Shown: positions 27,921-36,815 of the stretch, piece after piece
Numbering within the stretch: the first letter of the stretch is position 1
How the letters are laid out: each line of letters begins with the position of its first letter
From: Gordonia insulae
Lineage (GTDB): Bacteria > Actinomycetota > Actinomycetes > Mycobacteriales > Mycobacteriaceae
Length of the DNA: 64,000 bases
Reading direction: 5' to 3'
Assembly (NCBI RefSeq): GCF_003855095.1
Contig: NZ_CP033972.1
Location: 3,906,001-3,970,000 of the forward strand
Program-made: the position numbers and the translations under genes
The notes under the pieces: model-generated
What the model was told of the DNA's origin: nothing
The model's input: only the letters and a program-made list of their open reading frames with translations
Database searches by the model: none

Positions 27921-28678
27921 CCCTTCCCATGTCGTGTCCGCGACGACTTGCCGGACGTACTGTTCTTACCTCGCTTTGTCCCGACGATCGCAGTCGTCGG
28001 AGTATTCAGAATGGTCGATCCACACTGTTCGACGTGAAGCTCGGCGATGCCGTAGCGCCCCGCCACATCACGGTCTCGCGCGATCTCCTCTGCGGCCGAC
28101 GATCCCTTCACGGCCACCATCCTGCCGCCTGAGCGGATCAGCGGACCCGACCACTTCGCCAATCGCTCGAGTGGTGCCACCGCGCGCGAGGTGACTACAT
28201 CCGCCCCGCCGACGCTCGCCTGGACGGCCTTCTCCTCTGCGCGCCCGCGCACCACGGTGACATCGACGCCGAGTTCGGCAACGATCCGCGTCAGGAAATC
28301 ACTCCGACGCAGCAGCGGCTCGACAAGGGTGATCCGCAGATCTGGCCGGGCTATCGCGAGAGGGATGCCCGGCAAGCCTGCGCCACTCCCGATGTCGACC
28401 ACCGTCTCGCCGTCGAGGATCAAGTCACCGACAACCGCACAATTCAGGATGTGCCGCTCCCAGAGCCTCGGCACCTCTCGCGGCCCGATCAAACCGAGCA
28501 CCACACCATCGTCGGCGAGCGCCGATCGATAGCGCTCTGCCAACTGGAGACGATCGCCGAACACCTCCTGCGCCGAAGCCGGGGGAGGGGAGTCCGCAGA
28601 CTCGTTCGGTTTCACGTGGAACATCCTTTCATCGCGGTGGTACGTCCTTATCGATGTTTCACGTGAAACGGGCGGCAC
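27917..28678 (-). CDS. rsmG: 16S rRNA (guanine-N7) methyltransferase RsmG/GidB
   Basis: 253 residues from GTG 28678, which has GAGGG upstream. ATG 28624 (MFHVKPNES) is an alternative that would give 235 residues, but its purine tract touches the start codon. The SAM-binding motif [22 protein letters not shown] (about residues 92-113) is intact, as is [11 protein letters not shown]. RsmG makes m7G in the 530 loop region of 16S rRNA; its loss gives low-level streptomycin resistance. It is coupled to parA by a 4-nt overlap. Two parS sequences fall in its 5' end and supply codons for S-R-E-T and F-H-V-K. Confidence 0.94.
   Translation of the reverse strand: MPPVSRETSIRTYHRDERMFHVKPNESADSPPPASAQEVFGDRLQLAERYRSALADDGVVLGLIGPREVPRLWERHILNCAVVGDLILDGETVVDIGSGAGLPGIPLAIARPDLRITLVEPLLRRSDFLTRIVAELGVDVTVVRGRAEEKAVQASVGGADVVTSRAVAPLERLAKWSGPLIRSGGRMVAVKGSSAAEEIARDRDVAGRYGIAELHVEQCGSTILNTPTTAIVGTKRGKNSTSGKSSRTRHGKG
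28608..28623. other. parS-like site in rsmG 5' end
   Basis: GGTTTCACGTGGAACA matches the parS palindrome except for an asymmetric base in the right arm (GTGG instead of GTGA) and at the outer position. It lies in the rsmG coding frame just inside the alternative start. Confidence 0.75.
28655..28669. other. parS site at the rsmG start
   Basis: TGTTTCACGTGAAAC contains the full 14-bp parS core palindrome; only the outermost base of the 16-mer differs. It lies between the two candidate rsmG starts. Confidence 0.92.
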
Positions 28679-28700
28679 TGGTTTGCCATCCCTCGCTCAT

Positions 28701-28715
28701 TGTTTCACGTGAAAC
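28701..28715. other. parS site upstream of rsmG
   Basis: TGTTTCACGTGAAAC is again the complete 14-bp core, in the gap between jag and rsmG and 46 bp from the previous site. Together with the two neighbours it makes a three-site cluster about 4-6 kb from oriC. Confidence 0.92.
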
Positions 28716-28837
28716 TGGGCAACTTCACGGTCCGTGAGCAAAGAACTACATCGATGTCATTCCGCCTGCCGGAAACGACAAAGTCCCGGCCAACGACCGG
28801 GACTTCATCGACTCTCCACGGGCCAGGCCCGTGCGCG

Positions 28838-29554
28838 CTAGCTCGTGCGCAGAACCACCACCCGGCGCTTGGGCTCGGCGCCCTCGCTCTCACTCACCAC
28901 ACCGTCCACCGCGGCCACCGCGTCGTGCACGATCTTCCGCTCGAATGGGGTCATCGGATCCAACTCCTCGCGATCGCCGGACTCCAGCACTCGCTGGGCC
29001 ACCTCGGTGCCCAACCGCGCGAGGCGGTCACGACGATCCGCACGCCACCGTGCCACGTCGAGCATCAGCCGGCTCCGCTCACCCGTGGCCTGTTGCACCG
29101 CGAGACGCGTCAGCTCCTGGAGCGCGTCGAGGATCTCGCCCTTGCGACCGACGAGCTTGGTCAGATCGTCGCCACCGTCGATGCTCACGACGGCACGATC
29201 ACCGTCGACGTCCAGATCGATGTCCCCATCGAAATCCAGTACGTCGAGGAGTTGCTCGAGGTAGTCGCCGGCGATCTCGCCTTCCTCGACCAGACGCTCT
29301 TCATCGTCCAGATCGTCCTCGTCGTCATCGTCAACGTCATCGTCGGCGCCGTCGGCCTCTGCGTCATCGGCCTCCCCGGCGGCGTTGTCAGCGGGGGAGT
29401 CCTCGGCGGGAGCGTCCGCGGCCGGAGCACTGTCGGCCTGATCGCTCTCCGCCGTCGTGGTCACAGCGCTCTCGGTGCCGGACTCATCGGCAACCGCATC
29501 CGCGACGTCGTCCCGGACTTCCTGCTCGTCGTGCGCAGCGGTCTCAGCTGTCAT
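28838..29554 (-). CDS. Jag/SpoIIIJ-associated-type RNA-binding protein (KH + R3H)
   Basis: 238 residues from ATG 29554, behind AGGTGGAA. The first ~85 residues are extremely acidic (Asp/Glu/Ala runs). A KH-like domain follows (DYLEQLLDVLDFDGDIDLDV ... LVGRKGEILDALQELTRLAV), then the R3H domain with the R-x3-H signature near the end (PMTPFERKIVHDAVAA). The classical Jag_N domain is missing and replaced by the acidic leader. Its place between yidC and rsmG matches Rv3920c. It probably binds RNA in the cytoplasm and affects cell-wall elongation, as shown for the family in Firmicutes and mycobacteria. Confidence 0.9.
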   Translation of the reverse strand: MTAETAAHDEQEVRDDVADAVADESGTESAVTTTAESDQADSAPAADAPAEDSPADNAAGEADDAEADGADDDVDDDDEDDLDDEERLVEEGEIAGDYLEQLLDVLDFDGDIDLDVDGDRAVVSIDGGDDLTKLVGRKGEILDALQELTRLAVQQATGERSRLMLDVARWRADRRDRLARLGTEVAQRVLESGDREELDPMTPFERKIVHDAVAAVDGVVSESEGAEPKRRVVVLRTS

Positions 29555-29663
29555 CTCACATTCCACCTAACTCTGCTTCTCATCGAACGTCTCTGTGCCA
29601 CCCGCGCCAGGCGAGGGGAGTGGCTGCCCTCGTCCGCCGACTCCGTGAGCCGACAGGCCAATG

Positions 29664-30977
29664 TCAGTGGCGTCCGCCGGGACGGCCGCCCTTCTTGCGT
29701 TTGGAGTTGCCCTTGCGGTTCTTGCCCGCGACGTGTGCGGTACCCGACTTCTGTCCGGACGCCGACGTCGCGCCGCCGGCGGACGCGGTCGAGTTGGCGG
29801 TCGGCTTCGTACCGCCACCGGAGCCACTCGCGGGACTGCTCGCGTCATCGGTCGTCGATTCGACCGTCTCAGAGACAGCGGAGTCGGACGCAGTCGGTTC
29901 GGAGACAGCCGGTTTGGAGGCAGTGCGGTTGGGACGCAACCAACGCTGCACACCGCTCAACGGACCCGACGGGGTCTCGGCGACGACGGTGGTCGAGGTC
30001 GTCTCGACGTCGGTCGCCGGCGCATCATCACCCTCGACCTTGGCCTGTTTGCGTGCGGGATCCGGGCGCGCACCGGGCTTGGGAGCGTTCGCCTTCAACT
30101 TCTCCTGCTTCGCCAGCTTCGCTTCTTCTTCTTCCTTCTCGATGCGACCGAACACCAGATGCTGCTGGCCGTAGGTCCAGATGTTGTTACTCATCCAGTA
30201 GAGGAGGATCGCCACCGGGAAGAACGGACCGGTGGCGAGAATGCCCAGCGGGAAGATGTAGAGCGCCAGTTTGTTCATCATCCGGGTCTGCGGATTCTCC
30301 AGCGCGGCCTCCGGCTGGCGAGCGACCGATGCGCGGGAGTTCATGTGCGTCGCGATGGACGCGATGATCATCATCGGGATGACCACGATGGCGATCTGGG
30401 TGCGCGTGAAGTCGATCGGCGAACCCGGCTCGACGAAGGCCTGGAACTCGGCAACCGGCTCGGTGATGAACGACGACAGCGGAACACCGAACAGTCGCGA
30501 GTCGAGGAAGTTCTGGACGAGTTCCGGACTGAACGCGTAGTTACCCAGCGAGCGGGTCTCCTCGGCGGTCATGCCGAGCTGTCCCATGCCGGTCGCCATC
30601 CGGTTGAACGAACGCAACACGTGGAACAGACCGATGAACACCGGAATCTGCAGCAACATCGGCAGACAGCCCAGCAGCGGGTTGAACCCGTGATCCTTCT
30701 GGAGCTTCTGCATCTCCTCGGTCATCTTCACGCGATCCTTGGCGTACTTCTTCCGGATCGCCTGCAGCTGAGGATTGATCTCCTGCATCTTCTTCGTGGT
30801 GCGGATCTGCTTCACGAAGGGCTTGTAGAGGATGGCGCGCAGGGTGAACACGAGGAACACCACCGACAGCGCCCAGGCAACACCGTTGCCGCCTGGGGTG
30901 TCCGGCGTGATGTGGCTGAACAGCCAATGCCAGACCCACATGATCCAGGAGACCGGGTAGTAGATGAAGTTCAGCAC
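29664..30977 (-). CDS. yidC: Membrane protein insertase YidC
   Basis: 437 residues from GTG 30977. The Oxa1/YidC core (about residues 30-300) has the conserved segments FKPF-like [15 protein letters not shown], the cytoplasmic hairpin [39 protein letters not shown] and the final pair of helices ending NNIWTYGQQ. The hydrophilic groove Arg appears in [12 protein letters not shown] 130-residue tail rich in Ser/Thr/Ala ends in a strongly basic sequence ([19 protein letters not shown]) likely to touch the ribosome. It inserts membrane proteins with or without SecYEG. yidD lies 3 nt upstream in the same operon. Confidence 0.95.
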   Translation of the reverse strand: MLNFIYYPVSWIMWVWHWLFSHITPDTPGGNGVAWALSVVFLVFTLRAILYKPFVKQIRTTKKMQEINPQLQAIRKKYAKDRVKMTEEMQKLQKDHGFNPLLGCLPMLLQIPVFIGLFHVLRSFNRMATGMGQLGMTAEETRSLGNYAFSPELVQNFLDSRLFGVPLSSFITEPVAEFQAFVEPGSPIDFTRTQIAIVVIPMMIIASIATHMNSRASVARQPEAALENPQTRMMNKLALYIFPLGILATGPFFPVAILLYWMSNNIWTYGQQHLVFGRIEKEEEEAKLAKQEKLKANAPKPGARPDPARKQAKVEGDDAPATDVETTSTTVVAETPSGPLSGVQRWLRPNRTASKPAVSEPTASDSAVSETVESTTDDASSPASGSGGGTKPTANSTASAGGATSASGQKSGTAHVAGKNRKGNSKRKKGGRPGGRH

Positions 30978-30980
30978 GGG

Positions 30981-31388
30981 TCAGTTACCCCTAACCTCTG
31001 ACGATGTCATTTCTCGGGCGTTGATCTCAGTGGTATCTATCTCAGTGGCGTCGATATCGAAGGTGTCGATCTCGGTGGCACTGTGTTCACTGGCTGTGAA
31101 GAGTTCGCGGAACCCACGATCGGGTACCGGGTCGTAGCCGGGCTTGTGCCACGGCCCGCACTTGAGCAGTCGGATCACCGACAGCCAGCCGCCGTAGAAG
31201 AACCCGTGTCGGGTCAATGCCTCGACGGCATAGGCCGAGCATGTCGGTTCGAAGCGGCAGGTCGGCAAGCGCAGTGGGGACACCCAGGTGCGGTAGAGCT
31301 CGATCAGGAAGACGACGACGCGGCGCGGCAGCAGATGGAGCCGGCGCATCAGCCCGGTCCGGTCGACCACGGGGTCGTCGGTGGTCAC
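30981..31388 (-). CDS. yidD: Membrane protein insertion efficiency factor YidD
   Basis: 135 residues from GTG 31388, which overlaps the rnpA stop by 4 nt. The YidD core is clear: LIELYRTWVSPLRLPTCRFE, then PTCSAYAVEAL and GGWLSVIRLLKCGPWHKPGYDPVP. The three conserved Cys are present. The family normally has 70-110 residues; the extra ~40-residue C-terminal tail is a simple Glu/Thr/Asp/Ile pattern (TEIDT, ATEID repeats) just before yidC, probably repeat expansion. The protein assists membrane insertion together with YidC. Confidence 0.93.
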   Translation of the reverse strand: MTTDDPVVDRTGLMRRLHLLPRRVVVFLIELYRTWVSPLRLPTCRFEPTCSAYAVEALTRHGFFYGGWLSVIRLLKCGPWHKPGYDPVPDRGFRELFTASEHSATEIDTFDIDATEIDTTEINAREMTSSEVRGN

Positions 31389-31825
31389 GGCAGAACCCGC
31401 GATGCGGTCTGTCCCGTTGCCCCGGTGGACTCGAAGGCCTCCCGAACACGACGTCGGGAGAGGGCTTCGACGAGCTGCGTGCCGAGGGCGACGCTGCTCA
31501 ACTCCGCAGCCGACGGCCGGGCACGGATGACGGTCATCGTCTGCGACGACGGATAACTGTCCCGGTTGTGCATGAAGGCCGCCCGGAGTCGCCGTGCCAC
31601 CCGATGCCGGATGACCGCGTTGCCGACGGCCTTGCTCACGATCAGTCCCAGCCAGGGGCCGCCGACCGTGGCGATCCCGGTGCTGCGTGGGTCGCCTCGA
31701 CGGTCGTCGGAACCGATGAGGGGAAGAACATGGATAACGAGGTCAGGGGTCGTCACCCGCACGCCCGTTTTCAGCGTGCGATCGAAGTCGGATCCCCGAG
31801 AGATCCGATGCGCGGTGGCCACCAT
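31385..31825 (-). CDS. rnpA: Ribonuclease P protein component
   Basis: 146 residues from ATG 31825. The N-terminal helix with SRGSDFDRTLKTGVRV and the RNR-type basic helix AVIRHRVARRLRAAF (about residues 69-83) define the family. The protein binds the RNase P RNA and helps remove 5' leaders from pre-tRNAs. A ~20-residue loop (DRRGDPRSTGIATVGG) is longer than in E. coli, as in other actinobacteria. It follows rpmH by 54 nt and overlaps yidD, so rpmH-rnpA-yidD-yidC is one operon. Confidence 0.93.
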   Translation of the reverse strand: MVATAHRISRGSDFDRTLKTGVRVTTPDLVIHVLPLIGSDDRRGDPRSTGIATVGGPWLGLIVSKAVGNAVIRHRVARRLRAAFMHNRDSYPSSQTMTVIRARPSAAELSSVALGTQLVEALSRRRVREAFESTGATGQTASRVLP

Positions 31826-31879
31826 CGAAACCAGCGACCGACGGTGGTCACTCCCACCGCCGGTGATGTCGCTGTCGAC

Positions 31880-32023
31880 TCAGGCGGTGAGCTTTGCGCG
31901 GCCCTTGCTGCGGCGACCGTTGACGATGGCACGGCCGGCGCGAGTGCGCATCCGCAAGCGGAAACCGTGCACGCGCGAACGACGACGGTTGTTGGGCTGG
32001 AAAGTCCGCTTTCCCTTGGCCAT
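31880..32023 (-). CDS. rpmH: 50S ribosomal protein L34
   Basis: 47 residues from ATG 32023, behind AAGGAG. The sequence [20 protein letters not shown] and the basic C-terminus [18 protein letters not shown] are those of bL34. It is the first gene of the leftward operon that leaves the dnaA promoter region. A longer in-frame extension upstream (to 32080) is not needed, given the ribosome site and the conserved N-terminus. Confidence 0.97.
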   Translation of the reverse strand: MAKGKRTFQPNNRRRSRVHGFRLRMRTRAGRAIVNGRRSKGRAKLTA

Positions 32024-32521
32024 GGGTGACTCCTTGTGCTCCTGCGTGACGCCGCGCCGACCTGCATGCGCGACCCACATCTTCCTTGGTGGTCTGCTTG
32101 ATCCAGGCGCGGTGCCGAACTGACGTCGGTTGGGTGACGTGGGGTGTCACCTCGAAAATCCGCAACCTGGATGACCAGTCGAGACTACTGAGTACGACCG
32201 GGAGAATCAAACGAGCGCGATGCAAGCACCGCTTCTGGTGACCTTGCGCACATCAGCGCCCGCCGGCGTCGTCCCCGGCACCGTACCGAACGGGTGAATC
32301 GGCCGATTCACTTTGTCGGTGCGACTGCACTCTGTTAACTTCGGCGCAGAGTCAACGAAGAGACGATTCAGTGGACCCCTTCCGGCCGCCGGACCACTCG
32401 ACATTCCCCCAGATCTGTACACAGCTGTGGACAACTATGTGGACAACTCGTGGCAGGTGCGGCATGGTGACATGCTCATGACCGAACGCTGGTCGTTTTC
32501 CCGGCAGGAGGGCATAGCACC
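32024..32521. promoter_or_regulatory. rpmH-dnaA intergenic region with two DnaA boxes
   Basis: 498 nt without a gene, holding divergent promoters for rpmH and dnaA. Two perfect actinobacterial DnaA boxes TGTGGACAA occur at 32426-32434 and 32438-32446 (12 bp apart), with TGTACACAG just before them. They lie about 80-95 nt upstream of the dnaA start, where DnaA could repress its own gene. A ribosome site AGGAGGG at 32506-32512 serves dnaA. Nothing else recognisable is seen. Confidence 0.75.
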
Positions 32522-34057
32522 GTGATGAGTGATCGCGATTCGTTCGGCGAGATCTGGCAGAGCGTCGTAGCCGAGCTCAACAACGATGCCGCCGCTCACG
32601 ACCACGAACCACTGACCCGGCAGCAGAAGGCCTGGCTGTCCCTCGTCCAGCCACTCACCCTCGCCGAGGGTTTCGCCCTGCTGACCGTGCCCACCCCCTT
32701 GGTGCAGGAGCAGATCGAGCGCAATCTCCGCGACACCATCCGCTCGGTCCTGAGTCGCCATCTCGGGCAGCCCGTCGATCTGGGTGTGCGCATCTCCACA
32801 CCCGTCGTCGAGGACCCGCTGCCCGACACCACCACCCCGGTCATCGATCGCCTCGATGGCACCCGCGGCACGTCGCAGATCGACGGCGCGGTCGCCGCCG
32901 TGGCGGCACCGACCCCATCCACCGCGCCGAGCGGTTTCGACGGGCGCGGGGAGCGTGCGACCGGACCAGAGCCCGCCGACTGGTCGACGTATTTCGCCGA
33001 ACGGCCGACCTCCGGACAGTCGCCGTCGAGTGCCAACCTGAGTCCCAAGTACACCTTCGACACCTTCGTCATCGGTGCATCGAACCGCTTCGCCCACGCG
33101 TCGGCCGTCGCGGTCGCCGAGGCGCCCGCACGCGCCTACAACCCGTTGTTCATCTGGGGTGAGTCCGGCCTCGGCAAGACCCACCTGCTGCACGCGGCGG
33201 GTCACTACGCCCAGCGTCTCTTCCCCGGCATGCGGGTGAAGTACGTCTCCACCGAAGAGTTCACCAACGACTTCATCAACTCGCTGCGCGACGACCGTCG
33301 GGTCGCGTTCAAGCGCCGGTACCGCGACGTCGACGTGCTGCTCGTCGACGACATCCAGTTCCTGATCGGCAAAGAAGGTATCCAGGAAGAGTTCTTCCAC
33401 ACCTTCAACACACTGCACAACGCCAGTAAACAGATCGTCGTGTCGTCTGATCGACCGCCGAAACAGCTTGCCACGCTTGAAGATCGGCTACGCACTCGAT
33501 TCGAGTGGGGCCTCATCACCGACGTCCAGCCGCCGGATCTGGAGACCCGGATCGCGATCCTGCGCAAGAAGGCACAGATGGACAACATCGCCGTGCCCGA
33601 CGACGTCCTCGAGCTCATCGCCTCGAAGATCGAGCGCAACATCCGCGAACTCGAGGGCGCGCTCATCCGGGTGACCGCGTTCGCGTCGCTGAACAACGCC
33701 GAGCTCGACAAGTCGCTGGCCGAGGTCGTCCTGCAGGCACTGCTACCGAACTCCGGCACGCTCGAGGTGAGCGCCGCGAGCATTCTGGCCATCACCGCCG
33801 AGTACTTCGACATCTCCGTGGAGGAACTCCGCGGGCCCGGCAAGACCCGCTCCATCGCTCAGGCCCGGCAGATCTCCATGTACCTGTGCCGGGAGCTGAC
33901 CGACCTCTCCCTGCCCAAGATCGGTGAGACGTTCGACCGCGACCACACCACGGTCATGTACGCCGAGCGCAAGATCCGCAAGGAGATGGCCGAGCGACGC
34001 AAGGTCTACGACCACGTCCAGGAGCTCACCGCGCGCATCAAACAACGCGCGGTCTGA
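32522..34057 (+). CDS. dnaA: Chromosomal replication initiator DnaA
   Basis: 511 residues from GTG 32522, spaced 9 nt from AGGAGGG; ATG 32525 directly follows and is equally in frame. Domain I is residues 1-90, a Pro/Ala/Thr linker (domain II) runs to about 165, and the AAA+ domain III has Walker [12 protein letters not shown] and Walker [10 protein letters not shown]. Domain IV carries the DnaA-box-reading signature [15 protein letters not shown]. It opens oriC and loads the helicase with DciA. A strong terminator at 34159-34187 ends the gene. Confidence 0.97.
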   Translation: MMSDRDSFGEIWQSVVAELNNDAAAHDHEPLTRQQKAWLSLVQPLTLAEGFALLTVPTPLVQEQIERNLRDTIRSVLSRHLGQPVDLGVRISTPVVEDPLPDTTTPVIDRLDGTRGTSQIDGAVAAVAAPTPSTAPSGFDGRGERATGPEPADWSTYFAERPTSGQSPSSANLSPKYTFDTFVIGASNRFAHASAVAVAEAPARAYNPLFIWGESGLGKTHLLHAAGHYAQRLFPGMRVKYVSTEEFTNDFINSLRDDRRVAFKRRYRDVDVLLVDDIQFLIGKEGIQEEFFHTFNTLHNASKQIVVSSDRPPKQLATLEDRLRTRFEWGLITDVQPPDLETRIAILRKKAQMDNIAVPDDVLELIASKIERNIRELEGALIRVTAFASLNNAELDKSLAEVVLQALLPNSGTLEVSAASILAITAEYFDISVEELRGPGKTRSIAQARQISMYLCRELTDLSLPKIGETFDRDHTTVMYAERKIRKEMAERRKVYDHVQELTARIKQRAV

Positions 34058-34158
34058 GGGTCACTTCTCCGTCGTCCTCCCGCATCCCATCGCGCGATCG
34101 GGCGGCCGATCTGTACCCGCCAACTCACAACTCTCAACACGAACCACAGGGTTCGTCG

Positions 34159-34187
34159 GCGCCGGATCCAACGGATCCGGCGCTTTT
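34159..34187 (+). terminator. Rho-independent terminator of dnaA
   Basis: A perfect 11-bp stem GCGCCGGATCC / GGATCCGGCGC with the loop AAC is followed by TTTT. It lies 102 nt after the dnaA stop and separates dnaA transcription from oriC. Confidence 0.88.
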
Positions 34188-34653
34188 GTCATGCGCGAAC
34201 TGTCATCACCAGGTGTGGATAACCCTCGGGATAACCGGGGACGATCTGTGCACCGCCCGTGGACAGAGATGGGACGGCCCTCCGTCGGCTCACAACTCTT
34301 GTCATCCCCTCGACAGGTATCCACCGCACATCCACAGCCGGGCACGGCGACTGACCTGCAGGATCCAAGGGTCATACACAGTTTCACAGGCCCTATTACC
34401 ATTATGGATCCCTCTCTAAGAGAACTCTTTCAAAAGAAGGTCTTGTGCACAGTTCTCGGACCGGGCACGACCGGCCTGCGACCATCGCGGCGCGCAGTTC
34501 CCCCCAACAGCTCCCCGTCTGGCACCCTCGTTCTAGAGTGGAAATCCGCAGTGAAATCCCCACTCCGTGTCCCTCCGATCTCCGATTCGTGTTCGGTGGG
34601 CCCGAGCGTGGGTGTGACGAGGGTCAGCAGACAGAGAAGGGCAACCCCCCAGC
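34188..34653. other. Origin of replication, dnaA-dnaN intergenic region
   Basis: About 470 nt without a gene. There is a perfect DnaA box TGTGGATAA at 34214-34222. Weaker boxes are CGTGGACAG 34258-34266, GTATCCACC 34317-34325, ACATCCACA 34328-34336 and TTGTGCACA 34443-34451. A markedly AT-rich stretch (about 34388-34440, with CTATTACCATTATGG and CTTTCAAAAGAAGG) is the likely unwinding element. Position between dnaA and dnaN is where oriC sits in mycobacteria and relatives. The dnaN promoter is probably in the last 150 nt. Confidence 0.85.
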
Positions 34654-35823
34654 ATGAAGTTCCGTGTCGCGCGTGACGAGTTCGCAGATTCCGTTGCCTG
34701 GGTGGCCCGAAGCCTGCCGGCGCGTCCGCCGGTTCCGGTTCTGGGCTGTGTGGTGCTGACCGCCGGCGACAACGGCTTGGAGGTCTCGGGATTCGATTAC
34801 GAGGTCTCCGCGCAGGAGACCGTCGCGGCCGAGGTCGCCGACTCCGGCAAGGTGCTGGTCTCCGGTCGTCTGCTCGCCGACATCACCAAGGCACTGCCCA
34901 ACAAGCCCGTCGATGTGAGCCTCGACGGCACCCGCGTCGCCATCACCTGCGGCAGCGCCAAGTTCTCCCTGCCGACGATGCCGGTCGAGGACTACCCCGA
35001 ACTCCCGAAGCCGCCGACGGTCACCGGCACCATCCCGGCCCAGATCTTCGCCGAGGCCATCGGTCAGGTCGCCGTTGCGGCCGGGCGCGACGACACGCTC
35101 CCGATGCTCACCGGCGTGCGGGTGGAGATCGACGGCAATCGTGTGGTCCTCGCGGCCACCGACCGTTTCCGCCTCGCTGTGCGCGAGCTCGAATGGGATC
35201 CGACCGCACCCGACACCTCGGGCGCCGTGCTCGTACCGGCCAAGACTCTCTCGGAGAGCGCGCGGACCGCCGGATCCGAGTCCACCGGCCAGATCTCGCT
35301 CGCATTCGGCAGCGGGTCCGGCATCGGCGGCGAGGGCATTCTGGGCATCCTGGGCGAGACCAAGCGCACCACCACCCGCCTCCTCGACGCCGAGTTCCCC
35401 AAGTTCCGTCAGTTGCTGCCGGCCAGCCACACCGCCGTCGCGACCATCGACAGCGCGCCGCTGATCGAGGCCATCAAGCGCGTGGCCCTGGTCGCCGAGC
35501 GTGGCGCGCAGGTCCGGATGGAGTTCAACGAAGGAAGCCTGTTGCTGACCGCGGGCGGCGACGAGGCCGGCAAGGCCGAGGAAGAACTCCCGGTGCAGTT
35601 CCAGGGTGAGCCGCTCACCATCGCGTTCAACCCGGGATATCTGCAGGACGGGCTGTCGGCGATCGGCGTGCCCTCCGTCGACTTCGGGTTCACCACTCCC
35701 AGTCGGCCGGCCGTGCTGCGCCCCTCCACCGGCGAGGAGCCGGTCGCGGACGAGTCGGGGGCGTTCGTCGCACCGGACAGCGTCTTCACCTACCTGCTCA
35801 TGCCGGTTCGCCTTCCCGGCTGA
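34654..35823 (+). CDS. dnaN: DNA polymerase III beta sliding clamp
   Basis: 389 residues from ATG 34654 ([20 protein letters not shown]). The three clamp domains are of equal size, with family motifs such as [20 protein letters not shown] in domain 1 and [12 protein letters not shown] at the domain 1-2 junction. It ends with [12 protein letters not shown], the conserved C-terminal L-M-P-(V/M)-R-L end that lines the protein-binding pocket. The ring tethers polymerase and repair enzymes to DNA. gnd follows after 64 nt. Confidence 0.97.
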   Translation: MKFRVARDEFADSVAWVARSLPARPPVPVLGCVVLTAGDNGLEVSGFDYEVSAQETVAAEVADSGKVLVSGRLLADITKALPNKPVDVSLDGTRVAITCGSAKFSLPTMPVEDYPELPKPPTVTGTIPAQIFAEAIGQVAVAAGRDDTLPMLTGVRVEIDGNRVVLAATDRFRLAVRELEWDPTAPDTSGAVLVPAKTLSESARTAGSESTGQISLAFGSGSGIGGEGILGILGETKRTTTRLLDAEFPKFRQLLPASHTAVATIDSAPLIEAIKRVALVAERGAQVRMEFNEGSLLLTAGGDEAGKAEEELPVQFQGEPLTIAFNPGYLQDGLSAIGVPSVDFGFTTPSRPAVLRPSTGEEPVADESGAFVAPDSVFTYLLMPVRLPG

Positions 35824-35887
35824 TCTGCCATCCGCTCCACCTCGGAGCGCCGTCAGCACGAATCGTTGACAATTGGAGGGACGCATC

Positions 35888-36814
35888 ATGCAGCTCGGAC
35901 TGGTCGGCCTCGGCAAGATGGGTGCCAACATGCGCACCCGCGTCCAGGAGGCCGGACACCAGGTCGTCGGGTACGACCCGCGACCCGAGGTCTCCGATGT
36001 CCCGTCCCTCGCGGACATGGTGCGCGGCCTCGAGGCGCCGCGGGTGGTGTGGGTGATGGTCCCGTCCGGGGATCCGACCCGGGGCACCGTGAAACAACTC
36101 GCCGAGCTGCTCGAGCCGGGTGACCTGGTCATCGACGGCGGCAACTCGAAATACACCGACGATCTTCCGAACGCACAACTGTTGGGCGACAAGGGAATCG
36201 GATTCATCGACTGCGGAGTGTCCGGTGGCGTCTGGGGTCTACGCAACGGATACGGTCTGATGGCGGGCGGCTCGGACGACGACGTCGCGCGTGCGATGCC
36301 GATCTTCGACGCACTGCGCCCGCCCGGCGAACGCGCGGACGGCTTCGTCCACGCGGGACCGGTCGGTGCCGGGCACTACGCCAAGATGGTGCACAACGGT
36401 GTCGAGTACGGACTCATGCACGCGTACGGCGAAGGTTACGAATTGCTGTGCGCGGAACCGTTGATCACCGATGTCGAGGGCACCCTGCGAGCCTGGACCA
36501 CCGGCACGGTTGTGCGGTCCTGGTTGCTCGAACTGCTGGTCCGGGCGCTGCAGGAGGATCCGGGATTCTCCGAGATATCCGACTACACCACCGATTCCGG
36601 TGAGGGACGCTGGACCGTCGAAGAGGCCATCCGGCATTCGGTGCCGGCGAATGTCATCTCCGCGGCGTTGTTCGCCCGATTCGCCTCCCGCCAGGACCAG
36701 GGCTCGCCGGCTCTGAAAGCTGTTTCGGCACTGCGTAATCAGTTCGGCGGGCACGCGGTCACCGATACGACGGGGCGTTCGGTCGGCGAAACCGGTACGC
36801 CGGCTGCCGATTGA
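35888..36814 (+). CDS. gnd: 6-phosphogluconate dehydrogenase, short decarboxylating type
   Basis: 308 residues from ATG 35888, behind GGAGGG; an in-frame start 15 nt upstream would add MEGRI but has no spacing for a ribosome site. The Rossmann motif GLVGLGKMGANM opens the protein, followed by GDLVIDGGNSKYTDD and CGVSGGVWGL. The substrate loop GAGHYAKMVHNGVEYGLMHAYGEG includes the catalytic Lys. The ~300-residue length is the short GndA-like, often NAD-preferring class, unlike the 470-residue enzyme. It makes ribulose-5-phosphate in the pentose phosphate path. Its place between dnaN and recF is known from M. smegmatis and Gordonia. Confidence 0.93.
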   Translation: MQLGLVGLGKMGANMRTRVQEAGHQVVGYDPRPEVSDVPSLADMVRGLEAPRVVWVMVPSGDPTRGTVKQLAELLEPGDLVIDGGNSKYTDDLPNAQLLGDKGIGFIDCGVSGGVWGLRNGYGLMAGGSDDDVARAMPIFDALRPPGERADGFVHAGPVGAGHYAKMVHNGVEYGLMHAYGEGYELLCAEPLITDVEGTLRAWTTGTVVRSWLLELLVRALQEDPGFSEISDYTTDSGEGRWTVEEAIRHSVPANVISAALFARFASRQDQGSPALKAVSALRNQFGGHAVTDTTGRSVGETGTPAAD

Positions 36815-36815
36815 C

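Noticed and set aside
29661..31001. 446-codon plus-strand frame opposite yidC
   Set aside because: Antisense shadow of yidC; His/Arg-rich, with no family features.
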